The notes under the pieces are model-generated. The model was given only the letters and a program-made list of their open reading frames with translations. It made no database searches and was not told where the DNA came from. This document shows, piece after piece, positions 44,201 to 51,112 of a DNA stretch of 64,000 nucleotides. This stretch comes from JANQTF01 sp041741415 (GTDB lineage Bacteria; Bacteroidota; Bacteroidia; J057): positions 1-64,000 of the forward strand of contig JBGSKC010000077.1 in NCBI GenBank assembly GCA_041741415.1, read 5' to 3'. Both the position numbers and the translations under genes were made by a program. Position 1 is the stretch's first letter. Each line of letters begins with the position of its first letter.

Positions 44201-44308
44201 GATCGCGGCGACGAAGCCGCCTTCCAGCGGGTGGCAACCCAGGTGGATTCCCTCATGGGCTTTGCCGTGAGCGAGGAATTCAGAAAGCAGGCCCAGCCGG
44301 GACAATAA
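41213..44308 (+). CDS. DUF2723 multi-pass membrane protein
   Basis: Membrane protein of 1031 aa of the DUF2723 family, widely kept in Bacteroidota. The N-terminal glycosyltransferase-C-like signature is clear: FAVALVVYLLTVAPTASFWDCGEFIACANELEVTHPPGAPLFLLMGR (split: LLTVAPTASFWDCGEFIACA and NELEVTHPPGAPLFLLMGR), with the acidic DCGEF motif. About ten further hydrophobic segments are found through residue 600, for example SLVLLIIYSQRRQKVVLNTVLLAL. The C-terminal 430 residues are soluble (ILFTGGDNDTFPLWYVQEVEGYRTDV, PIALERKDYLG-like). Homology to protein O-mannosyltransferases suggests transfer of sugar from a polyprenyl donor; direct evidence for this protein is lacking. Confidence 0.93.
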   Translation: MTSYQRINNLAGWAIFAVALVVYLLTVAPTASFWDCGEFIACANELEVTHPPGAPLFLLMGRIMAMLAIGSENVAWMVNLLSVLAGAFTTLFTFWSTTMLASKGLANFDWDEASKTWTAMGAGAVAGLVCTFADSVWFNAVEAEVYAMSGFFTAIVFWLMLKWEARADQPDHLKWILLIAYLMGLSTGVHLLNLLTVPALALMYFFRKYPFSIKGLLSTLGISVAILAAIQYGILQYSISLARSAELIFTGTQTREGVVTGGLGLPQGTGSLVLIFLVVLSLVLLIIYSQRRQKVVLNTVLLALTLVLIGASSYTTIYIRSNADPAIDMNNPENVFTFLSYMRREQYGDRPLVYGPMYNAALVREDDGSPVRESKGMKFMVMDNSGRYVEDVEEFDYQYDEEVLFPRMYEPSRYNSGPYGYINYVSKKGEDPRNPADDKPTRLEDLIFFLDYQIGHMYLRYFMWNFAGRESDLQDDRWESGLEMNREANATAAEGENKGKNHYFFLPLFLGVLGLVWQSNVKKQDAAILALLFFFTGIAIVLYLNQYPGQPRERDYSYAGSFQVFSIWVGLGVVFLADVLRKWVGRLSHWVALGLALAAPVLMAAQNWDDHTRAGRWIDIEFAKNLLDSCAPNAILFTGGDNDTFPLWYVQEVEGYRTDVRVVNLELLISDWYIDQMKEPKNQSEALPITMERKDYLGDQSMVIYGFGDQQITLPVDLESCVANGVLSLEEAALADEKMVWDFQGRPGGYILRKDSVIINILRNVARDGWKRPVYFGNTMPQDNYASLTPYFRNEGLAYRVIPLKKSEQTINDEFYGTLRPDIMEQRLMEQFKFTGLNDPGVYFDEHIRDVIIANYRNGFYRLAATYAGEFAWRDSMVQFLQTGIDSAAAPSDSLQIRIQALDSEMEELRESVVRALEASEERIPTAVIPQNNLYLLLRQATVLATVRAEEPLATAYATLETRGLSQLAALAANGAEVNPRSLPFQAMLYVMQFHLDRGDEAAFQRVATQVDSLMGFAVSEEFRKQAQPGQ

Positions 44309-44362
44309 AATTGAGGACAAACGGCGGCTTCTGAGTACCTTGCGGCCCATTTGAGCCCAGGT

Positions 44363-45097
44363 ATGACAGAAGACATCATTTACGGAATTCACCCGGTGCG
44401 CGAAGCCATTGACGCTGGCCGCCCGGTGGAAAAATTGCTCATTCGCCAGGACATGGCCCCTGAGCGCATGGGCGAATGGCGACGGCTGGCCAAGGAAATC
44501 GACATTCCCATGCAAATGGTGCCGGAGATCAAGCTGCGGAAATTGTCGAATAACGGCAACCACCAGGGCGTTGTCGCAATGCTCTCCGCCGCCGCCTACC
44601 ACGACCTCGAAACCACCCTGCTCCGCCTTCAGGAAGAGGGAAAAACCCCCATGCTGGTCATGCTGGATGGTGTGACCGACGTTCGCAACTTCGGGGCCAT
44701 AGCCCGCAGCGCCGAATGCCTGGGTGCCCAGGCGGTCATTTTGCCCTCCACCGGCGCAGCCACCCTCTCCTCCGATGCCGTGAGGGCCTCCGCAGGAGCG
44801 CTCCACCACCTGCCCGTTGTGCGGGTGCAAGACCTCGTGGATGCTGTCCTGATCATGCAAGCCTATGGCATTCGGACCGTGGGCCTCAGCGAAAAAGGCC
44901 AGGCCACTCTCTGGGAGGTGGATTTGAAGGTGCCTACCTGTCTGGCAATGGGTTCGGAGGAAAAAGGCCTTTCCCCCCGCCTGCTCCGGCGGGTGGAAGA
45001 ACTGGTAAACATTCCCCTGAAAGGACAGGTCGGTTCGCTCAATGTGTCGGTTGCTGCCGGCATTGCCCTGGCCGAAGCTGCCCGCCAGCGCGGCTGA
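44363..45097 (+). CDS. rlmB: 23S rRNA 2'-O-methyltransferase RlmB-like (SpoU family)
   Basis: SpoU methyltransferase of 244 aa, probably methylating a guanosine ribose of 23S rRNA (G2251 in E. coli). The N-terminal substrate-binding domain (IIYGIHPVREAIDAGRPVEKLLIRQD) precedes the knot. Motif 1 is DGVTDVRNFGAIARSAECLGAQAVILPST, motif 2 LAMGSEEKGLSP, motif 3 IPLKGQVGSLNVSVAAGIALAEAA, where the AdoMet pocket is formed. The start at 44363 (MTEDIIYG) is chosen over an upstream GTG-like position. Confidence 0.93.
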   Translation: MTEDIIYGIHPVREAIDAGRPVEKLLIRQDMAPERMGEWRRLAKEIDIPMQMVPEIKLRKLSNNGNHQGVVAMLSAAAYHDLETTLLRLQEEGKTPMLVMLDGVTDVRNFGAIARSAECLGAQAVILPSTGAATLSSDAVRASAGALHHLPVVRVQDLVDAVLIMQAYGIRTVGLSEKGQATLWEVDLKVPTCLAMGSEEKGLSPRLLRRVEELVNIPLKGQVGSLNVSVAAGIALAEAARQRG

Positions 45098-45122
45098 CCT
45101 CATTTTCCGATTAATCTCTTGT

Positions 45123-46202
45123 ATGAACACAGCCCCATTCCAGGGTTTGCTCGTGGTAGAACTGGCCTCGGTGCTGGCAGGCCCCTCTGTGGGGATGTTT
45201 TTCGCAGAACTTGGTGCCCGCGTCATCAAGGTGGAAAACAAGCGAACCGGCGGAGACGTGACCCGCGCCTGGAAAATGCCCCAGGAAGATGTTTCACAGC
45301 CCGCCTCCGCCTACTACCACAGTGTGAACTGGGGCAAGGAAGTTCATTTTCTGGACCTGGAGGAGGAAACAGACAGGCTTCAGGTGCTGCAATGGATCGG
45401 GGAGGCAGATGTGGTGGTGGCGAATTTTAAGCCCGGATCGGCGGGCAGCCTGGGCATGGACGAGGCCAGCCTGCGCGCTTTGAATCCGAAGCTCATTTAT
45501 GCCTCCGTATTTGCCTACACCGAACACGACCCAAGACCAGGCTTTGATGCTGTGATCCAGGCGGAAACGGGCTGGATCTACATGAATGGCGAGCCCGACG
45601 GGAAGCCAGTCAAGCTGCCTGTCGCCCTCATGGATGTGCTGGCGGCGCACCAACTCAAGGAAGGCATTCTGGTGGCCCTCTGGCAGCGGGCAGCAAGCGG
45701 CCATGGCTGTGGGGTTTCTGTTTCATTATTTGATACCGGCGTGGCCTCACTGGCCAATCAGGCAAGCAATTACCTTCATGCCGGCATTCTGCCCCGGCGG
45801 CAGGGCAGCCGCCACCCCAACATTGCGCCCTATGGCGACATGCTCCTCACCAAAGATGGCCAGTGGGTGATGCTCGGCATCGGCACCCAGCGGCAATGGG
45901 AGGCATTTTGCCAGCTCATCGGGCGGGCGGAGCTCCTGAGCGACCCGCGCTTCGCCACCAACGCCCTGCGCCTCGCCAACCGGGATGCCATGCTCATTCC
46001 GCTGGAAGAAGCAGTGGCAGCTATTTCCCTCGAAACCCTCATGCAAGGTGCCACCCGGGCGGGCATTCCCCTCGCACCCATCCAACATCTGGAGCAGGTA
46101 TTTTCTTTGCCACAGGCCCGGGAGCTCATTCTTCCGCAAACAGAAGCCGATGGCAGCATTAGCTACCGCGTAAAATCTGTTGTGTTTCGTCTCTCCCCCT
46201 GA
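45123..46202 (+). CDS. CaiB/BaiF family CoA-transferase
   Basis: CoA-transferase of 359 aa of the family III type. VELASVLAGPSVGMFFAELGARVIKVENK is the N-terminal domain entry, and FDAVIQAETGW holds the catalytic aspartate D142. The C-terminal HPNIAPYGDMLLTKDGQWVMLGIG matches the family. It moves CoA between carboxylic acids through an aspartyl-CoA thioester. Substrate is unknown. The start at 45123 is in the frame that overlaps the last 50 nt of rlmB upstream, but ATG 45123 gives the family N-terminus. The 245-bp gap that follows holds a structured RNA candidate. Confidence 0.9.
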   Translation: MNTAPFQGLLVVELASVLAGPSVGMFFAELGARVIKVENKRTGGDVTRAWKMPQEDVSQPASAYYHSVNWGKEVHFLDLEEETDRLQVLQWIGEADVVVANFKPGSAGSLGMDEASLRALNPKLIYASVFAYTEHDPRPGFDAVIQAETGWIYMNGEPDGKPVKLPVALMDVLAAHQLKEGILVALWQRAASGHGCGVSVSLFDTGVASLANQASNYLHAGILPRRQGSRHPNIAPYGDMLLTKDGQWVMLGIGTQRQWEAFCQLIGRAELLSDPRFATNALRLANRDAMLIPLEEAVAAISLETLMQGATRAGIPLAPIQHLEQVFSLPQARELILPQTEADGSISYRVKSVVFRLSP

Positions 46203-46208
46203 TTGTTT

Positions 46209-46239
46209 TTTGGGTCGATTTGACCCGGAAAAAAATCTG
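46209..46239 (+). promoter_or_regulatory. candidate promoter for the structured RNA
   Basis: TTTG at 46209-46212 and AAAATCTG at 46232-46239 (resembling TAnnTTTG) are separated by 19 bp, the spacing of the Bacteroidota -33/-7 promoter. The predicted start about 46246 coincides with the beginning of the RNA stem. The -7 element matches the consensus only partly. Confidence 0.4.
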
Positions 46240-46245
46240 AAAAAA

Positions 46246-46432
46246 ATAATCTCCCCGTGATCCGGGCAAACCAGCTCTTCGTAGATCGGCGGAATTCGGT
46301 TCAAGCCCAGACAACCACACCCTGCCCATCCCGGGCGGGGAGGTTGTCTCCTAGTTAGTTGATCGAAGAAGATGACCAGGGGGTTATGCAGACGGAACAG
46401 CCAGGCAAGCCATGCCTGGCTGTCGTCTTTTT
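46246..46432 (+). ncRNA. candidate structured RNA, 6S RNA-like rod
   Basis: A long rod can be drawn from 46246 to 46387. Closing stem: AUAA (46246-46249) with UUAU (46384-46387) and UCCCC (46252-46256) with GGGGG (46379-46383). Middle stem: UCUUCGUAGAUC (46277-46288) with GAUCGAAGAAGA (46361-46372), 10 of 12 pairs. Then an asymmetric bubble of 21 and 11 nt, and an apical hairpin (AGACAACC, 46309-46316, with GGUUGUCU, 46342-46349, extended by CCCUGCCC/GGGCGGGG). A terminator follows within 10 nt, giving a transcript near 187 nt. Long rod, central bubble and length fit 6S RNA, the regulator of RNA polymerase, but no conserved sequence was tested. It may be another structured RNA. Confidence 0.45.
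46397..46432 (+). terminator. Rho-independent terminator of the RNA candidate
   Basis: ACAGCCAGGC (46397-46406) pairs perfectly with GCCTGGCTGT (46414-46423), loop of 7 nt, followed by CGTCTTTTT. It lies just ahead of the convergent amidohydrolase stop codon. Confidence 0.85.
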
Positions 46433-46446
46433 AGCTGGCGAGTGGA

Positions 46447-47286
46447 TCAGAATTTCCGCCCGATGCGATATACCCGCGCGGCATTTTCACCCCGGAAAGC
46501 GGCTTTGTCCTCGGGCGACCAGCTCTGAGTCCATTGATCTGCCAGGCCTTTCACCCTGCCGTACTCACCTGCGAGGAGGCATACGGGCCAATCTGAGCCA
46601 TAGAGCAGGCGGTTGTGGCCAAATGCTTCGGCGAGAACCTCCAGCACGGGAAGGCATTGCTCGTAGGTCCAGTGCTGCCAGTCGGCTTCGGTCACGAGGC
46701 CTGAGACTTTCACGGAAACATTAGGCGATTCAGCCAACGCACGGATATTGGCTTCCCAGCCCCGGAAATGCCCGCTGCGGAGGTAGGGCTTGGCGGCGTG
46801 GTCAAGCACAAAGCGCTGATCGGGCAGCAGGCCCACAAGGTCGAGGACAGCAGGTAGCTGGTGCGGAAAAACGAGCAAATCAAAGGAATAGCCCTGCCTG
46901 CCGAGGAGCGAAATGCCGCCAATGACGTCGGGCCGGAGGAGAAACGCCGGGTCGGGCTCGGCCTGAACAATGTGACGGAAGCCCAGCAATTTCTCAAAAG
47001 ACGCAAGGGCTTCGAGCTGTGCTTCGAGGTCATTTGCCCGGAGATCGACCCAGCCCACCACGCCAGCAATCCACGGGTATTGCGCAGCGAGACCGAGCAA
47101 AAAATGCGTTTCCTCCAGGCTGCTGTCTGCCTGCACTGCGATACAGCCGTCGATACCGCTGGCTTTCAGAAGCGGCAAAAGGTCATCCGGCAAAAAATCA
47201 CGGCGCAGAACCTGCATGTCATCCGAGATCCAGGTGTCACGCTGAGGCTGATAGTGCCAGAAATGCTGGTGAGCGTCGAGTATCAT
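46447..47286 (-). CDS. amidohydrolase family protein (lactonase-like, COG3618)
   Basis: Amidohydrolase of 279 aa in the L-fuconolactonase-like group. The N-terminus DAHQHFWHYQPQRDTWISDDM contains the metal-binding histidines H6 and H8, and the start at 47286 gives exactly this N-terminus. Later metal and catalytic motifs include GFRHIVQAEPDP, FVLDHAAKPYL and LLYGSDWPVCLL with the conserved aspartate. It probably hydrolyses a sugar lactone; the substrate is not determined. Confidence 0.9.
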   Translation of the reverse strand: MILDAHQHFWHYQPQRDTWISDDMQVLRRDFLPDDLLPLLKASGIDGCIAVQADSSLEETHFLLGLAAQYPWIAGVVGWVDLRANDLEAQLEALASFEKLLGFRHIVQAEPDPAFLLRPDVIGGISLLGRQGYSFDLLVFPHQLPAVLDLVGLLPDQRFVLDHAAKPYLRSGHFRGWEANIRALAESPNVSVKVSGLVTEADWQHWTYEQCLPVLEVLAEAFGHNRLLYGSDWPVCLLAGEYGRVKGLADQWTQSWSPEDKAAFRGENAARVYRIGRKF

Positions 47287-47382
47287 GGTGACAGAGATGG
47301 CAGTTGGGATCGTCTTTGACTCCGGTCCCGGTTCTCGTTTCCCGGTTCTCATTTCCCGGCTCCCTCTTCCCGCAGGCCCAAA

Positions 47383-47421
47383 AGAAAAATCCCTTCTGAA
47401 CTCCGGGAATTCAAAAGGGAT
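47383..47421 (-). terminator. Rho-independent terminator of tRNA-Phe
   Basis: On the minus strand the tRNA is followed by ATCCCTTTTGAA (47410-47421) pairing with TTCAGAAGGGAT (47389-47400), with one G-U pair, then TTTTTC. The hairpin overlaps the amidohydrolase leader. Confidence 0.8.
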
Positions 47422-47428
47422 CTGTGGG

Positions 47429-47501
47429 TGGTGCGGGAGGGAGTCGAACCCCCGACACATGGATTTTCAGTCCATTGCTCTACCAACTGAGCTACCGCAC
47501 C
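47429..47501 (-). tRNA. tRNA-Phe (GAA)
   Basis: Read on the minus strand, GGTGCGG (47495-47501) and CCGCACC (47430-47436) form the seven-pair acceptor stem, with discriminator A at 47429. The D arm begins TAGCTCAGTTGGTAGAGC. The anticodon loop ACTGAAAATC places anticodon GAA complementary to 47466-47468. The T arm is GGGGGTTCGACTCCC. The 3' CCA is not fully encoded, as is common in this phylum. Confidence 0.97.
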
Positions 47502-47696
47502 TCGTTTTTAAAGAAAGCGGAGGCAAATATAGAACATTGGCTGGCATGAATCCAAATGGAATTTTGGTATTTCCGCAAAAAACATTGCTCCTCCGTTTTC
47601 AGGGAAATTTTTCTTCCTTGGCGAATCCCTGCTTTCGGGTGTACCTTTGAAAATATGACGGCTTGGGCATTCCCTCAGCCTCTCATCAACTGATCT

Positions 47697-49985
47697 ATGC
47701 GGTATTCCCTTCTCTTCCTTTGTTTATTTGCGGCCCTTGGTGCAGTGGCTCAGAAACTACGTCCCGGCGAGTGGCAAACCTACCTCAGCCATTCGCAGGC
47801 GGTGGGAACGGCTACCAAAGGCGGGCTTGTCTATACCATCACCAGCGGCGGGCTCTACCGCTATGACCCTGCCTTTGGCGAGGTGAGCACCTACTCCACC
47901 GTCAATGGGTTCTCTGGAATTGCTCCCACGGCCATACATCATGCTGAAGCTGCGGGCCTCGTATTCGTTGGCTACGCGAATGGCATGATTGACTATTTTT
48001 CTGATCCTCAGCAGGTTGGATACTTTTCCGACATTAACCGGAACACCTTCATCACCCAAAAGGGAATTAACGCATTTGCCAGCAACAGCAACAGCCTGTT
48101 TATTGCCACGGAATCGGGCTTGGCCATTTACGACCTGAACAGCAAGCTCCCCCAGGCAGATGCCACCCAATTTGCCGATAATCCCTCCCGGCTCTCTGTG
48201 ATTTCCGTTGCGCTGTTTCAGGACAGGGTCTGGATTTTGCTCGAAAACTTCAAATGCTACAGTGCCGCTATAGAAAGCACCAACCTCCGCGACCCGGCTG
48301 TTTGGCAAGAAGAAAATGGGCGGCTGGGGTTGTCAGATCAGCTTACCCTTTATCAGGTGGCAGCACGTACCAACGAGTTGTTTGCCCTCACCGACTCGGC
48401 TGTGTGGCAGTTTGACGGCAGTGCCTGGACCGAACTGCAAGGTTGGAGCGAGCGCTGGGACCGGCTGTATGTGACCGAACAAGCCTTTGGAGCTTCGCGG
48501 TTTAACCGGGCAAAGGTCAAGCACAATGATGGCCCCACCTATGATTTTTTTCTGGAAAGCCGCGTGAAAGACCTTTGCGTGGTGGGGCCAAACACCTTTG
48601 GCGTAGCCACAGAATTTCTAGGCGGTATTCACTTTGACTCCTGGAACATCACCAACACAACGCCCGAAGGCCCTGCTTCCAACGACTGCGTCAGGGTGGC
48701 CGCTGCCAACGGCGAGCTGTATATCGCCCCGGTGGGCTACGACCAGGCTTTTGGCCCTAATCCAAGTGCCCTTGGCATTTATTACCTCGCACCCGACGGC
48801 GACTGGAGCATTCTTGACAGCACCTCCAAAGCCCTGCCGCCTGCGGTGAGCACCGGCTTTGCACGTGCTACCATCGACCACCCCAATGGCAAAGCCTACC
48901 TCGGCTCCTGGGGATCTGGAATTTTGGAGATCGAACAGGGCCAGGTCGTGGCCAGCTACACCTGCCAGGATGGCCTCACGGTCATTGCCCCGCCCTGCAA
49001 CCTCAACAACCGCGGAAACACCAGGGTGTCGGGCCTTCAGGTGGATGACAACGGCTACCTGTGGGCAACCTTCGACTTTGCCCTCGACCCGCTGATGGTC
49101 AAAACGCCGGATGGGCAATGGATCGCGATGAATGGCCTTCGGCTGCCCTCTGATGACCACTTTGTGGACCTCCTGGTGGATGACTTTGGCAACAAATGGG
49201 TCCTCAACTCCGAAGCAGGCCTCCTGATTTACAACGACAACCAGACCCCGGAAAATCCTGGCGACGACTTTTCCCTCAGCCTGCGCAGCGCGGTGAACCA
49301 GGGGAATCTGCCTTCCAATGATGTGACTTCCTTTGCCAAAGACCTCGACGGCTTTGTGTGGGTGGGCACGACCCAGGGCGTTACCGTATTTTACGACACC
49401 TATTCCTTTACCCAGCGGCGGATTGTAGATGCCAGCACGCCTGTTTACCAGCGCTTTCCCTTGCTGAAAGACGCCGTGATCAGGGCCATTGCGGTGGATG
49501 GCGGCAACCGAAAATGGCTCGCCACCGACGATGGTGTTTACCTCGTGAGCCCGGAAGGGGATGATATCCTGTTGCAATTTGACGAATCAAACAGCCCGCT
49601 GTTGTCAAACACGGTAAATGACGTGGAGGTAGATCCGGTTACCGGGGTGGTATATTTTGCCACCGCCAGGGGACTGATCGCCTACCAGGGCGATGCCACA
49701 GAACCTTCTGCAGGTTGCGAAGGCCTGAGCGTTTTCCCCAATCCTGTTCTGCCTGATTACAGCGGGGCCATTACCATTCGTGGCATGGGACCCGAGAGCG
49801 TGGTGAAAATAACCACAGTATCAGGGCTGCTGGTCAATGAAATCGAAGCCGAAGGCGGTACTGCCCTCTGGGACGGACTGGACGTTCGTGGCAACCGGGT
49901 CCGGGCGGGGGTCTATCTGGCCTTGAGTGCCGACCGCAATGGCGAATCGGGTTGCATCGGCAAGGTAGTTGTGCTGGGCAACTGA
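47697..49985 (+). CDS. porZ: PorZ-like type IX secretion surface protein
   Basis: Exported protein of 762 aa. A signal peptide (residues 1-18) is followed by two seven-bladed beta-propellers with two-component-regulator-type repeats (GGLVYTITSGGLYRYDPAFGEVSTYSTVNGFSG and similar, split here: GGLVYTITSGGLYRYDPAF), and the PorZ pattern RPGEWQTYLSHSQAVGTA at the start. The C-terminal about 85 residues (LSVFPNPVLPDYSGAITI, GTALWDGLDVRGNRVRAGVYLAL) match the type IX secretion sorting domain. In Porphyromonas PorZ helps attach A-type LPS to secreted cargo. Assignment to PorZ rests on the overall layout. Confidence 0.82.
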   Translation: MRYSLLFLCLFAALGAVAQKLRPGEWQTYLSHSQAVGTATKGGLVYTITSGGLYRYDPAFGEVSTYSTVNGFSGIAPTAIHHAEAAGLVFVGYANGMIDYFSDPQQVGYFSDINRNTFITQKGINAFASNSNSLFIATESGLAIYDLNSKLPQADATQFADNPSRLSVISVALFQDRVWILLENFKCYSAAIESTNLRDPAVWQEENGRLGLSDQLTLYQVAARTNELFALTDSAVWQFDGSAWTELQGWSERWDRLYVTEQAFGASRFNRAKVKHNDGPTYDFFLESRVKDLCVVGPNTFGVATEFLGGIHFDSWNITNTTPEGPASNDCVRVAAANGELYIAPVGYDQAFGPNPSALGIYYLAPDGDWSILDSTSKALPPAVSTGFARATIDHPNGKAYLGSWGSGILEIEQGQVVASYTCQDGLTVIAPPCNLNNRGNTRVSGLQVDDNGYLWATFDFALDPLMVKTPDGQWIAMNGLRLPSDDHFVDLLVDDFGNKWVLNSEAGLLIYNDNQTPENPGDDFSLSLRSAVNQGNLPSNDVTSFAKDLDGFVWVGTTQGVTVFYDTYSFTQRRIVDASTPVYQRFPLLKDAVIRAIAVDGGNRKWLATDDGVYLVSPEGDDILLQFDESNSPLLSNTVNDVEVDPVTGVVYFATARGLIAYQGDATEPSAGCEGLSVFPNPVLPDYSGAITIRGMGPESVVKITTVSGLLVNEIEAEGGTALWDGLDVRGNRVRAGVYLALSADRNGESGCIGKVVVLGN

Positions 49986-49991
49986 GCCGGC

Positions 49992-50294
49992 TCAGCCAAA
50001 GAGGGAAGAGAGCTTCATGGCAATGCCCATGTTGCCGTCTATTTTGAGTTTGCCGCCCATGAAGGCCATCATAGGGTTTAATTCGCCCGTCATGAGGCGG
50101 TCGAAGTCGTCCTTCGCCACCACAATGCTGCATTCAGCCTCCAGATCTTCTGCCGACACCTGGTTGGGGTCCTGGGTGCCGTCAATAAAAATGACGCCTT
50201 CGCCCCCTTTAAAAACAAACTTAACGGTAGCGCCCAGCGGATCGGCGTTGGCGGCCACCTGAGATACTTTTTGAAACGTAGCTTCGAAGCTCAT
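49992..50294 (-). CDS. SCP2 sterol-binding domain protein
   Basis: Protein of 100 aa that is a stand-alone SCP2 lipid-binding fold: ADPLGATVKFVFKGGEGVIFID, then CSIVVAKDDFDRLMTGELNPMMAFMGGKLKIDGNMGIAMKL (split: SIVVAKDDFDRLMTGELNP and MMAFMGGKLKIDGNMGIAM). It binds hydrophobic ligands. The stop codon is 7 bp from the convergent porZ stop. Length is typical. Confidence 0.93.
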   Translation of the reverse strand: MSFEATFQKVSQVAANADPLGATVKFVFKGGEGVIFIDGTQDPNQVSAEDLEAECSIVVAKDDFDRLMTGELNPMMAFMGGKLKIDGNMGIAMKLSSLFG

Positions 50295-50425
50295 GTCTGT
50301 CGCTTGGATGGTTCAGGCCGGAAGTTACGGAAGGATCGCCGGGAAAAGAGGTTTTTCGTGAAATTTTCTTCTTCTCCTCTGGTTGTTTGCCATCCTCCCC
50401 TACCTTTGCATGAAATCGTTGGGTC

Positions 50426-51112
50426 ATGAAGAAAATTGTCGTCCTCACTGGTGCTGGAATCAGTGCAGAGAGCGGACTAAAAACATTTCGGGGCAACGAT
50501 GGCCTCTGGGAAGGCCAGGATGTGATGGAGGTGGCCTCTTTCGAAGGTTTTTTGCGAAACCCTGAGCTGGTTCTTCGCTTTTACAACGAAAGAAGACAGC
50601 AGGCCCGTGCGGCTCAACCCAACGCGGCGCACTTCGCTCTGGTGAAGCTCGAAAGAAAATACCGGGTGGACATCATTACCCAAAACGTGGACGACCTTCA
50701 TGAGCGGGCCGGTTCGTCACGCATTCTTCACCTCCACGGGGAGCTGAACAAGTGCCGAAGCGTCGAAGACCCCGCTTACGTGATGCCTGCCCCCGACGAT
50801 ATCCACCTTGGCGACCTCGGCCCGGATGGCTCTCAGCTCCGTCCGCACATCGTTTGGTTTGGAGAAGAGGTCCCGATGATGTACCAGGCTACCGAACTGG
50901 TTGCCCAGGCCGATATTCTGATCATTGTTGGCACCTCACTGGTGGTGTATCCGGCTGCCAGCCTTGTGGACTATGCCCGCTACGGCATTCCAACCTATGT
51001 TGTGGATCCTAACCGGCCCGGTGCTCATGTAAACAGAAACGTCGTTTTTATCGAAGAACCCGCCACCAGAGGCCTCCCAGGCTTGGTTCAGGGCCTGCTC
51101 GACGACGCCTGA
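50426..51112 (+). CDS. Sir2 family NAD-dependent deacylase without zinc cysteines
   Basis: Sirtuin of 228 aa that removes acyl groups from lysine using NAD. GAGISAESGLKTFRG opens the NAD-binding fold, TQNVDDLHERAGS and HLHGELNKC hold the catalytic histidine (HLHG), and GTSLVVYPAASL is present. Usually two CxxC pairs bind structural zinc between the NAD motifs; only one cysteine is present here, so zinc is probably absent, as in some short bacterial sirtuins. The 3' end overlaps the convergent TPR gene by 25 bp. Confidence 0.93.
   Translation: MKKIVVLTGAGISAESGLKTFRGNDGLWEGQDVMEVASFEGFLRNPELVLRFYNERRQQARAAQPNAAHFALVKLERKYRVDIITQNVDDLHERAGSSRILHLHGELNKCRSVEDPAYVMPAPDDIHLGDLGPDGSQLRPHIVWFGEEVPMMYQATELVAQADILIIVGTSLVVYPAASLVDYARYGIPTYVVDPNRPGAHVNRNVVFIEEPATRGLPGLVQGLLDDA

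Noticed and set aside
43871..45241. 456-codon minus-strand frame over the DUF2723 and rlmB genes
   Set aside because: It lies opposite two clear genes and shows no domain.
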